From an uncultured bacterium (GTDB taxonomy: Bacteria; Patescibacteriota; Minisyncoccia; Phycocordibacterales; CAIJYI01), in NCBI GenBank assembly GCA_937871115.1, contig CALMXW010000094.1, positions 1 to 6,208 on the forward strand: DNA of 6,208 bases, in the 5' to 3' direction. The position numbers and the translations under genes were made by a program. Each line of letters starts with the position of its first letter. Within the stretch, counting starts at the first letter, position 1. Positions 1 to 5,486 of the stretch are shown one piece after another. The notes under the pieces were generated by a model. It made no database searches and was not told the origin of the DNA. It worked only from the letters and a program-made list of their open reading frames with translations.

Positions 1-8
1 ATGAATAC

Positions 9-1319
9 ATGATTATCCAGAACGCCGATACGCTCGGCACCACACCTCTCCGGCGCGATGCTTTGCAAATCCTCGATGCGGGGTATACGGCCATCATGAC
101 CACGTCGGCTATCCGCTCGCAGTTTCGGCTCGAAGGTGAGACGCTCAAGATTACAAGCGCCGCCGGGGTAGACGGCAAGACGCGAGAAGTGGAGATTTAT
201 TTGCCACAATATCGGCGGGTGCTTGTCGTCGCTATTGGTAAATGTGCTTTTGATGCCGGGAAGGAAATAGAAGAGATTTTGGGCGACCGCATTACTGCCG
301 GAGTCGTGCTCGATGTGCGGGGCGGGGTGTTGAAATATTTGCGGAGTGAAATCGGGACGCACCCTTTTCCTTCTGAGAAAAATAAAGAAGTCACCGAGTC
401 CATCGTCGCGATGCTCAAAGACACCACAGCCGAAGATTTGATACTTGCGGTCATTTCCGGTGGTGGCTCTTCGCTTCTCTGCCTTCCGCATGACATCAAG
501 TGCGAGAAGCTTACCGAGATTACGAAACAGCTCATGGAAAAGGGCGCGGATATCCACGAGCTCAACACCGTGCGCAAACATCTCTCTGAGGTGCAGGGTG
601 GCAATCTCGCCAAGCTTGCGTACCCGGCGAAAGTGGTCTCGCTCATCTTTTCCGATGTTGCGGGCAACGATATTGCCACCATTGCTTCCGGCCCCACGGT
701 GATGGATACGACGGTGGCCATGGACGCGGCGGAGATTCTTTCGAAATACGACATCATGAAGCTTTGTGAGCTCCCGCATTGTGAAATCCTCGAGACTCCA
801 AAAGAGGGGAAATATTTTGAGAATGTAGAAAACATATTGTTTGTTACGAATGACGCCGCACTCTTTGCAATGGGGAAGAAGGCAGAGGAGCTCGGGTATG
901 CCCCGGTCATCTGCTCCAACTGCGCGACGGGCGAAGCGGGTGAATTTGGGAAAAAATTGGCTTCAGAAAAATATGTCGGAAAAGGTTGCTCGCTGTATGG
1001 AGGAGAGACGACGGTGACGGTAGCGCATTCCGAAGGAAAAGGTGGGCGCAATCAGGAAGTCGTGCTCGGCGCGCTTCCATATTTGCCGGAAAATACCGTG
1101 ATCAAAGCCGCGGCATCAGACGGCTGGGACAATACCGAAGTGGCAGGAGCTCTCGGCGACAAAACTCTCTATGAAGAATCAAAGTCTCTTGGCGTAAACA
1201 CCGAAGAGTACACCCACGGGCGTTCGTATGAATTTTTCTCAAAAGTTGGCGATGGGCACATCACGACCGACCGCACCGGGGCGAATGTGGCGGACTTCTA
1301 TTTTGTATTGACGCAATAA
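9..1319 (+). CDS. Glycerate 2-kinase, MOFRL family
   Basis: Probably phosphorylates D-glycerate with ATP to give 2-phosphoglycerate in the cytoplasm, feeding lower glycolysis. The 436-residue length is typical of the family. An N-terminal glycerate-kinase (DUF4147-like) region carries the GKCA segment with the likely catalytic Lys78, the glycine loop GGGSSLL (151-157), HELNTVRKHLS (183-193) and SDVAGND (215-221). A C-terminal MOFRL region has GGETTV (331-336), GGRNQE with a likely active-site Arg347, SDGWDN (370-375) and TGANVADFYFVL (423-434). Relatives more often read DGxDG at 371-375, so the Asn is a small deviation. The frame stays open to the left window edge, so the true start may lie upstream of the ATG at 9, and no ribosome binding site can be judged. 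The following gene, ppsA, is on the same strand after 91 bases but has its own promoter candidate. The family call is firm; substrate specificity is inferred from family. Confidence 0.9.
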   Translation: MIIQNADTLGTTPLRRDALQILDAGYTAIMTTSAIRSQFRLEGETLKITSAAGVDGKTREVEIYLPQYRRVLVVAIGKCAFDAGKEIEEILGDRITAGVVLDVRGGVLKYLRSEIGTHPFPSEKNKEVTESIVAMLKDTTAEDLILAVISGGGSSLLCLPHDIKCEKLTEITKQLMEKGADIHELNTVRKHLSEVQGGNLAKLAYPAKVVSLIFSDVAGNDIATIASGPTVMDTTVAMDAAEILSKYDIMKLCELPHCEILETPKEGKYFENVENILFVTNDAALFAMGKKAEELGYAPVICSNCATGEAGEFGKKLASEKYVGKGCSLYGGETTVTVAHSEGKGGRNQEVVLGALPYLPENTVIKAAASDGWDNTEVAGALGDKTLYEESKSLGVNTEEYTHGRSYEFFSKVGDGHITTDRTGANVADFYFVLTQ

Positions 1320-1330
1320 GTTGCTATAAT
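1303..1330 (+). promoter_or_regulatory. Extended -10 promoter for ppsA
   Basis: TGCTATAAT at 1322-1330 is a perfect extended -10 element (TG, one base, TATAAT at 1325-1330). A weak -35, TTGTAT at 1303-1308 with a 16-base spacer, lies inside the last codons and would place the -35 within the glycerate kinase gene. Transcription would start near 1337, leaving a leader of about 75 bases before ppsA. A closer match to the -35 consensus, TTGACG at 1308-1313, is only 11 bases from the -10 and is too near to be used with it. Confidence 0.6.
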
Positions 1331-1410
1331 ATATTCAACGCGGTTCTCGAAACCCTCTACTTTTTTCTGTTCTTCTTTTTATTTTTTATAAGTTTCATTT
1401 TTATATTGTT
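1331..1410 (+). promoter_or_regulatory. Pyrimidine-rich ppsA leader without Shine-Dalgarno
   Basis: From about 1355 to 1410 this gap is almost all T with some C. A four-base-pair stem (GGTT 1342-1345 with AACC 1351-1354) precedes the T run at 1361-1366. It could act as a weak terminator for the glycerate kinase message, but the stem is very short. No purine-rich ribosome binding site lies ahead of the ppsA ATG. TATATT at 1402-1407 could be a second -10 giving a nearly leaderless message, which is speculative. Confidence 0.35.
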
Positions 1411-3828
1411 ATGGAGGAAAAGTCTCGGAGAAATATTTTGTGGTTTTCGGAGCTCACGAATAATGACGTCGCGATGGTGGGTGGAAAGAACGCTTCACTC
1501 GGCGAGATGTATACTGCGCTCGCGAGCAAAGGCATCTCGGTATCAAACGGATTCGCCATCACTGCCACCGCCTACCGTCAATTTGTGAACGAGTCGGGAT
1601 TGGCAGAAAAGATTAAGATCGCTCTCGAAGGGCTGGATACGGGTGACATAAAAAATCTTCAAAAGCGCGGAAAGAATGTCCGAGCGATGGTGCTCGCGAC
1701 AGAGTTCCCAGGACTACTGGCAAAGGAAATCGTGGAGTCGTACCAAAAACTTTCCGGAGAGTATTCCGAGGGAGGTGCGGGGACAGACGTAGCGGTGCGC
1801 TCTTCGGCCACGGCGGAAGACTTGCCGGGCGCTTCGTTTGCTGGAGAGCACGAAACATTTTTGAATGTTCGTGGTGATAAAAATATTTTAAATGCCGTAC
1901 GCGCATGCTTCGCTTCGCTCTTTACCGACCGTGCCATCTCGTACCGAGTAGACAAAGGCTTCGATCACTTCGCCATCGCGCTCTCTGTGGGTGTGCAAAA
2001 AATGGTGCGGAGCGATGTGGGGGCTTCCGGAGTGATGTTTACTCTCGACACCGAGACCGGCTTTCGCAACGTGGTAGAAATAAATGCTTCGTATGGCTTG
2101 GGTGAAATGGTGGTGCAGGGCAAAGTAACTCCCGATGAATTTATCGTGTTTAAGCCCGCACTCAGAAACGGCTACCGCTCTATCATTAAGAAAATGCTTG
2201 GCGCGAAGAAGACAAAGATGATCTATCATAGCGGCTCCAAGCCAGTGAAAGAAGTTGCTGTGCTAACCGAAGATCAGAAGCGATGGAGTATCAACGATGA
2301 CGAAATATTGCAGCTCTCGCAATGGGCCATGGCGATAGAAGATCACTACACCGAGCGCTCGGGAAAGCCGACGCCGATGGACATGGAGTGGGCGAAGGAT
2401 GGTGTCTCAGGCAAACTTTTCATCGTGCAGGCGAGGCCGGAGACAGTGCAGGCAGAGAAGAAAGGCTTTGTCCTCGAAGAATATTCTCTGAAAGGAAGTG
2501 GCAAAGAGCTCGGCAAGGGCGTGGCGGTAGGAAAGAGAATCGTCTCCGGAAAAGCGCGAGTGATTCTTTCTGCAAAAAAACTTTCAGAATTTAAAGATGG
2601 CGAGATATTGGTGACGAAAATCACCGACCCAGACTGGGAGCCGATCATGAAAAAAGCTTCGGCGATTGTCACCGAAAAAGGCGGGCGCACCTCGCATGCG
2701 GCCATCGTCTCCCGCGAGCTCGGCATCCCGGCCATCGTGGGCGCAGAGGGAGTACTCTCAAGGATAAAAACGGGAGATGTGATAACGATAGATTCTTCCG
2801 GCGGAGATGTGGGCAGGATTTATGAGGGCGAGATTCCGTTTGAGAAAAAAGAATTCAATCTCGAAGCAATCCCCGAAGTAAAAACAAAAGTGTGCCTCAA
2901 TGTCGGCTCTCCCGAGGGGGCGTTTGCTCACGCCGCACTTCCACACCGCGGTGTCGGCCTCGCTCGCGAAGAGTTTATCATCGCTTCGCACATTCAGGTG
3001 CACCCGCTCGCGCTCATTCATTTCGACACCCTAAAAGATGTAAAGCTCAAGAAAAAGATAGAAGAAATAACCGTAGGATTTTCTGATAAAAAAGAATTCT
3101 TCATCGAGAAGCTCGCGGAGGGGATCGCGCAGATCGGCGCGGCATTTCACCCGTACGATGTCATTGTGCGCTTCTCGGACTTCAAAACCAATGAGTACCG
3201 GGCTCTCTTAGGTGGCACGTATTTCGAACCCGAAGAAGAAAACCCGATGATTGGTTGGCGCGGAGCATCGCGATACGCGCACCCCGATTTCGCTCCAGCA
3301 TTCGAGCTTGAAGTCCTCGCCCTCAAACGTGCCCGCGAGCAATTTGGGCTCCTCAACGTGCAGGCGATGATTCCGTTTTGCCGCACACCGGAGGAGGGGA
3401 AGAATGTCGTCTCGATCATTAATCGCCTCGGCATGTGGCAGGACGGCGGCAAGGCGTTCAAGATTTACGTGATGTGCGAAATCCCGACCAACGTTTTGCG
3501 TGCGGATGATTTTCTCGACATCTTCGACGGATTTTCGATAGGCTCGAACGACCTCGCCCAGCTCACCCTCGGTATGGATCGCGACTCGAGCATTGTGGCA
3601 AAGATTTCAAACGAAAACGATCCATCGGTGCGCGAGCTCGTGCGCCAGGCTATCGCCGCATGCAAACGCCGCGGGAAATATATCGGCATCTGCGGACAGG
3701 CTCCATCTGATTACCCCGATTTCCTTCGCTTTCTCATCAAGGAGGGGATTGGTGCTGTCTCGCTCAACCCCGACTCCGTGGTGCCGATGATACTCGAGAT
3801 CGAAAAACAGGAAAAAGAAAACGCCTAA
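1411..3828 (+). CDS. ppsA: Phosphoenolpyruvate synthase (pyruvate, water dikinase)
   Basis: Converts pyruvate, ATP and water to PEP, AMP and phosphate; in organisms with reduced metabolism it may run toward pyruvate. All three domains are present in 805 residues (E. coli PpsA is about 792). The N-terminal ATP-grasp domain spans about 10-345, with VGGKNASLGEM (23-33), VRSSATAEDLPGASFAGEHE (129-148) and IVQARPET (338-345). The swivelling phosphohistidine domain contains GGRTSHAA with catalytic His429. The C-terminal PEP/pyruvate barrel carries VIVRFSDFKTNEYRALLGG (584-602), MIGWRGASRY (613-622), GSNDLAQLTLGMDRDS (711-726) and CGQAPSDYP with the likely acid/base Cys761. The ATG at 1411 is chosen because it leaves the usual ten or so residues before the conserved LWF motif, although no Shine-Dalgarno precedes it; a GGAGG lies just inside the frame (1413-1417). 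The final 18 codons are duplicated downstream and also supply the T-run of an antisense terminator. Confidence 0.97.
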   Translation: MEEKSRRNILWFSELTNNDVAMVGGKNASLGEMYTALASKGISVSNGFAITATAYRQFVNESGLAEKIKIALEGLDTGDIKNLQKRGKNVRAMVLATEFPGLLAKEIVESYQKLSGEYSEGGAGTDVAVRSSATAEDLPGASFAGEHETFLNVRGDKNILNAVRACFASLFTDRAISYRVDKGFDHFAIALSVGVQKMVRSDVGASGVMFTLDTETGFRNVVEINASYGLGEMVVQGKVTPDEFIVFKPALRNGYRSIIKKMLGAKKTKMIYHSGSKPVKEVAVLTEDQKRWSINDDEILQLSQWAMAIEDHYTERSGKPTPMDMEWAKDGVSGKLFIVQARPETVQAEKKGFVLEEYSLKGSGKELGKGVAVGKRIVSGKARVILSAKKLSEFKDGEILVTKITDPDWEPIMKKASAIVTEKGGRTSHAAIVSRELGIPAIVGAEGVLSRIKTGDVITIDSSGGDVGRIYEGEIPFEKKEFNLEAIPEVKTKVCLNVGSPEGAFAHAALPHRGVGLAREEFIIASHIQVHPLALIHFDTLKDVKLKKKIEEITVGFSDKKEFFIEKLAEGIAQIGAAFHPYDVIVRFSDFKTNEYRALLGGTYFEPEEENPMIGWRGASRYAHPDFAPAFELEVLALKRAREQFGLLNVQAMIPFCRTPEEGKNVVSIINRLGMWQDGGKAFKIYVMCEIPTNVLRADDFLDIFDGFSIGSNDLAQLTLGMDRDSSIVAKISNENDPSVRELVRQAIAACKRRGKYIGICGQAPSDYPDFLRFLIKEGIGAVSLNPDSVVPMILEIEKQEKENA
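3772..3827 (+). repeat. 56-bp direct repeat, copy 1 (ppsA 3' end)
   Basis: Identical base for base to 4802-4857, an offset of 1030. It begins exactly at ppsA codon 788 (Asp) and ends at the first two bases of the stop codon. This copy continues to TAA, the other to TAG, so either would close the ppsA frame correctly. The sequences diverge at once on both sides apart from a chance match or two. Confidence 0.97.
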
Positions 3829-3849
3829 CTTTTGGTGTAAAAGTCAGGC
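3812..3849 (-). terminator. Rho-independent terminator (minus strand), left
   Basis: GCCTAACTTTT (3823-3833) pairs with AAAAGTCAGGC (3839-3849) around the loop GGTGT. Ten of eleven positions pair; the exception is A3827 opposite C3845. Read on the minus strand the stem is followed by GTTTTCTTTTTCC, a good U-tract formed by the A-rich last codons of ppsA. It sits 22 bases after the stop of the minus-strand gene at 3872-4258 and should end that message. In the plus direction the stem is followed by AGAAATTCTC with no U-tract, so it is a poor terminator for ppsA, although it may protect the 3' end. Confidence 0.75.
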
Positions 3850-3871
3850 AGAAATTCTCACAAGACAATGT

Positions 3872-4258
3872 TTAATTCTCGAACAGCTTGAGGGCATCTT
3901 CTATAGCTTCGGAGACGTCGGATTGTACGTATCTTTCGACGGTTCCCTCGTAAAACAAAGATGATACTTGAAAAGTTGCAGCACTTAATGTTTCGCGTAG
4001 CATTTTGAAAAACGTTCGTTCGGGCCTTGGAAGTTTATCAAGATCTTCGAGTTCGTCAACACGTATGCGCAGCAGAAGTTGGGTTCCCTTGTATAGTTCC
4101 ACACAGCCTGTTTTCTTCGAGTAGTCCTTTACCAGAAGATCGAATTTTGCCACGCGATTACCCGCGTCATCTTCGTGGAGTAGACAAATTTTGCAGACAA
4201 AAGTGTCAATTCCCGGAAAATAAAAAAATGTTAAAGTAGTGTATAATTCTATACCCAT
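3872..4258 (-). CDS. Hypothetical protein, 128 residues, in the HicBA island
   Basis: Not recognised. From the ATG at 4258 the product is a soluble 128-residue protein with no signal peptide or membrane helix. It has an aromatic N-terminus (YTTLTFFYFPGIDTF, 6-20), two cysteines at 22 and 25 (CKIC), a basic/acidic middle and an acidic C-terminal helix (SDVSEAIEDALKLFEN, 113-128). Cys22-x2-Cys25 alone does not make a zinc site. The start at 4258 is preferred because GAGG lies eight bases upstream on the minus strand (4267-4270). A longer frame back to an ATG at 4327 has no ribosome binding site and would overlap the hicB start. The gene is divergent from hicBA with a gap of 67 bases and is followed by a good terminator. 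Position suggests island cargo or a partner of the toxin-antitoxin pair, but nothing in the protein shows this. Confidence 0.7.
   Translation of the reverse strand: MGIELYTTLTFFYFPGIDTFVCKICLLHEDDAGNRVAKFDLLVKDYSKKTGCVELYKGTQLLLRIRVDELEDLDKLPRPERTFFKMLRETLSAATFQVSSLFYEGTVERYVQSDVSEAIEDALKLFEN
4241..4254. promoter_or_regulatory. Small inverted repeat with TATAAT, possible operator or -10
   Basis: GTATA (4241-4245), ATTC, TATAC (4250-4254) forms a perfect five-base inverted repeat. It contains TATAAT (4242-4247), which would read toward hicB with a leader of about 70 bases, but no -35 stands at a usable distance. It overlaps the first codons of the minus-strand gene, so its base composition may simply reflect coding. 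Weak evidence. Confidence 0.25.
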
Positions 4259-4325
4259 ATTCCCATCCTCGCTATCGATGTTTTTACCGCTTTTCTTTCT
4301 ACCACTTTTCTGGTAAGATAGCAAC
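4259..4325. promoter_or_regulatory. Divergent control region between the minus-strand gene and hicB
   Basis: Two back-to-back promoter candidates overlap here. On the minus strand TGCTATCTT (4315-4323) resembles an extended -10 and would start a message near 4308, about 50 bases before the start at 4258; GAGG at 4267-4270 is that gene's ribosome binding site. On the plus strand TAAGAT (4314-4319) lies seven bases before the hicB ATG and would give a leaderless or nearly leaderless hicB message, consistent with the lack of a Shine-Dalgarno there. Neither has a convincing -35. The overlap would make the two promoters mutually exclusive. Confidence 0.4.
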
Positions 4326-4580
4326 ATGAAGAAAATAAGGACGCAAAAAATTCAATCATATTTTGCCGTTTTTGATCCAGCGGAAGAGGGCGGATATAAT
4401 GTTTCTTTTCCTGATTTTCCAGGGTGTGTGACTTTTGGGCGGACATTTGAGGAAGCGAAAGAGATGGCACAAGAAGTATTGGAACTTTGGATCGAAGAAC
4501 TTGAATCACAGAAACAAAAATTTCGCATGTACGGAAGACGGCCGATTATTGACGAGGTGCAAGTCTCCCTTTCGCACTAG
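4326..4580 (+). CDS. hicB: HicB-family antitoxin (short form)
   Basis: Predicted antitoxin that binds and neutralises the HicA mRNA interferase encoded next to it. The 84 residues carry the classic HicB partial RNase H-like fold: SYFAVFDPAEEGGYNVSFPDFPGCVTFGRTFEEAKEM spans 11-47, with the GGYNVSFPDFPGC strand and turn and the FEEAKEMAQEVLELWIEEL helix. Many HicB proteins add a C-terminal ribbon-helix-helix or HTH DNA-binding domain. Here only about 20 residues follow the helix, so no DNA-binding domain is evident and self-repression may be absent or done by another factor. The antitoxin precedes the toxin, the reverse of the E. coli hicAB order. No clear ribosome binding site precedes the ATG. 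The codons are clearly more AT-rich than those of ppsA: the line at 4321-4380 is 20/60 G+C by hand count, against 35/60 at 3301-3360. Confidence 0.87.
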   Translation: MKKIRTQKIQSYFAVFDPAEEGGYNVSFPDFPGCVTFGRTFEEAKEMAQEVLELWIEELESQKQKFRMYGRRPIIDEVQVSLSH

Positions 4581-4585
4581 TTAGT

Positions 4586-4798
4586 ATGCGTTCTCTTACC
4601 GCACGGCAAATTATAGTCATCCTTACACAAAATGGTTTTGTGCTTTCGCGACAGAGAGGGAGTCATCTCATTTACCGAAATCATGTTATGAGTACGATGG
4701 TACCTGTTCCTTTGCATGGCAAGAACAAGCCGTTGCCAATCGGGACATTCTTATCAATCGTGAAGCAGTCAAAAATTTCGAAAGATAAATTTAAATAA
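4586..4798 (+). CDS. hicA: HicA-family mRNA interferase toxin
   Basis: Predicted ribosome-independent mRNA interferase of the HicA family, with a small double-stranded-RNA-binding-like fold; cleavage would stop translation when HicB is depleted. At 70 residues it has the family's usual size. The N-terminal TARQIIVILTQNGFVLSRQRGSH matches the HicA pattern, with the key catalytic His27 in GSHLIY. The second conserved block, VPVPLHGKNKPLPIGTFLSIVKQSKIS (about 39-65), includes His44. All expected key residues are present, so the toxin looks intact. It starts five bases after the hicB stop with no ribosome binding site of its own, so translational coupling is likely and would hold toxin output below antitoxin output. 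The stop is only three bases before the second ppsA-tail repeat. Confidence 0.87.
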   Translation: MRSLTARQIIVILTQNGFVLSRQRGSHLIYRNHVMSTMVPVPLHGKNKPLPIGTFLSIVKQSKISKDKFK

Positions 4799-4801
4799 TC
4801 G

Positions 4802-4857
4802 GACTCCGTGGTGCCGATGATACTCGAGATCGAAAAACAGGAAAAAGAAAACGCCTA
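4802..4857 (+). repeat. 56-bp direct repeat, copy 2 (displaced ppsA tail)
   Basis: Exact copy of 3772-3827, here with no upstream ppsA sequence. Frame and stop are intact for the last 18 PpsA residues (Asp-Ser-Val-Val through Asn-Ala, then TAG), but it has no start or ribosome binding site and follows hicA by three bases, so it is not expected to be a gene. It provides the T-run of the terminator for the ung unit on the other strand. Recombination between the two copies would delete 1030 bases, including hicBA and the minus-strand gene, and leave ppsA complete. Confidence 0.97.
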
Positions 4858-4879
4858 GTCTCGGGTGAGAGCTAGGCGT
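4842..4879 (-). terminator. Rho-independent terminator (minus strand), right
   Basis: ACGCCTAG (4851-4858) pairs perfectly with CTAGGCGT (4872-4879). TCTC (4859-4862) pairs with GAGA (4867-4870), with G4871 bulged and loop GGGT. On the minus strand the stem is followed by TTTCTTTTTCC, a clear U-tract. It lies 22 bases after the stop of the gene at 4902 and should end the ung unit. On the plus strand the stem is followed by GGGAGATACC, so it is not a canonical terminator for hicBA. Confidence 0.85.
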
Positions 4880-4901
4880 GGGAGATACCGCTTCCGTAAT
4901 G

Positions 4902-5126
4902 TTAGCCGATGAGTGTTTCGATGTAGGCTTTCCACGCGCCCAGTATTTGAGGATGCTTGCTCTCAATTACCGGATCGAGTCGCACAAACAGGGCTACACT
5001 TATTCGTATTCTTCCATTGTTGGGATAGCGAGTTTGGAACTCCCTCAGTACTTGAGCGCTGGGCATGTCTCCATTTACCAGATCGAGAAGCCTTTGGTAC
5101 TCAGCCTCCTCGGTGTCCATACTCAT
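4902..5126 (-). CDS. Hypothetical protein, 74 residues, last gene of the ung unit
   Basis: Not recognised. A 74-residue soluble protein with no membrane segment or signal. It has a YQRLLDLVNGDMPS block (10-23), a basic hydrophobic middle (RIRISVALFVRLDP, 39-52) and a C-terminal helix with WKAYIETL (65-72). The ATG at 5126 overlaps the stop of the preceding gene as ATGA, which indicates translational coupling. A second in-frame ATG at 5120 has a better placed G-run (5128-5132, seven bases upstream) and may be the real start, shortening the protein by two residues. The gene upstream shares the spaced Y-x2-LL-x-L-[IV]-N...PS and W-x2-Y-[VI]-x3-L pattern, so the two may be diverged duplicates. 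It ends at a strong terminator. Confidence 0.65.
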   Translation of the reverse strand: MSMDTEEAEYQRLLDLVNGDMPSAQVLREFQTRYPNNGRIRISVALFVRLDPVIESKHPQILGAWKAYIETLIG

Positions 5127-5428
5127 ACCCCCGCAGTCTCTGCTTCGGGCTCCTCTGATTTATCTTCCGTGAAAAATACATCCATCCCACACCTGAGTTC
5201 CCAGGCGACATAACTTTGCCAGACATCCTGCCTTTTTTCTCTGATGAGATCGAAAATTTCTTTCTCGCGCCCTTTTTCTTCAGCTGTGGGCGGGAGAAGC
5301 GTACCGTCTTCATCATATTTCCGCTCGGGGTGTTCGAGAAGAATCATGAGAATGGCATGGCGAGTCTCGCTGGGTTCCCGGCCACTGTTGATCAGCCGTA
5401 GGAGGCTTTCGTACCGTGTGATGTTCAT
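5123..5428 (-). CDS. Hypothetical protein, 101 residues, downstream of ung
   Basis: Not recognised. From the ATG at 5428 it is a 101-residue, highly charged soluble protein. A YESLLRLINSGREPS block lies at 6-20, followed by a helix-like ETRHAILMILLEHPE stretch, a charged linker rich in E and K, WQSYVAWEL (70-78) and a very acidic C-terminus (EDKSEEPEAE, 88-97). The start is fixed by a consensus GGAGGT five bases upstream; a GTG at 5482 further up in frame has no such site. It follows ung by 58 bases on the same strand and overlaps the next gene by ATGA, so the three genes probably form one transcription unit. Position near ung hints at, but does not show, a link to DNA repair. Confidence 0.7.
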   Translation of the reverse strand: MNITRYESLLRLINSGREPSETRHAILMILLEHPERKYDEDGTLLPPTAEEKGREKEIFDLIREKRQDVWQSYVAWELRCGMDVFFTEDKSEEPEAETAGV

Positions 5429-5433
5429 TGTGC

Positions 5434-5439
5434 ACCTCC
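5434..5439 (-). promoter_or_regulatory. Consensus Shine-Dalgarno setting the start at 5428
   Basis: GGAGGT on the minus strand, five bases before the ATG at 5428. It is the only full-consensus ribosome binding site in the window at a usable distance from a start, and it decides the start of the 101-residue protein over the upstream GTG. Confidence 0.8.
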
Positions 5440-5486
5440 GCACTCGTCTGTGAAATTGTTTACTCTTTTCATCTTGCCACACTCAG

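Noticed and set aside
197..1051. A 284-codon open frame on the minus strand opposite the glycerate kinase gene.
   Set aside because: It lies entirely antisense to a clear MOFRL kinase, its translation is Ser/Pro-rich with no family motif, and it has no ribosome binding site of note.
1308..1330. TTGACG (1308-1313) as the -35 partner of TATAAT (1325-1330).
   Set aside because: The spacer is only 11 bases; the extended -10 form can work with the weaker TTGTAT at 1303-1308.
3823..3849. GCCTAAC at the left hairpin fits the RYYYAAC core of integron attC sites, and hicAB pairs do occur in integron cassettes.
   Set aside because: The hairpin is only 27 bases, the opposite arm reads GTCAGGC rather than GTTRRRY, there are no paired L boxes or extrahelical bases, and the right-hand hairpin lacks the core. 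A terminator explains both better.
4256..4327. A longer start (ATG at 4327) for the minus-strand island gene.
   Set aside because: No ribosome binding site precedes it and it would overlap the hicB start; the ATG at 4258 has GAGG eight bases upstream.
3829..4801. Insertion sequence or transposon ends around the HicBA island.
   Set aside because: No terminal inverted repeats and no transposase were found, and a 56-bp duplication of a gene end is far longer than a transposition target duplication.
4802..4858. The displaced ppsA tail as a small gene starting at its internal GTG or ATG codons.
   Set aside because: It would encode fewer than 18 residues, has no ribosome binding site, and its sequence is fully explained as a copy of the ppsA 3' end.
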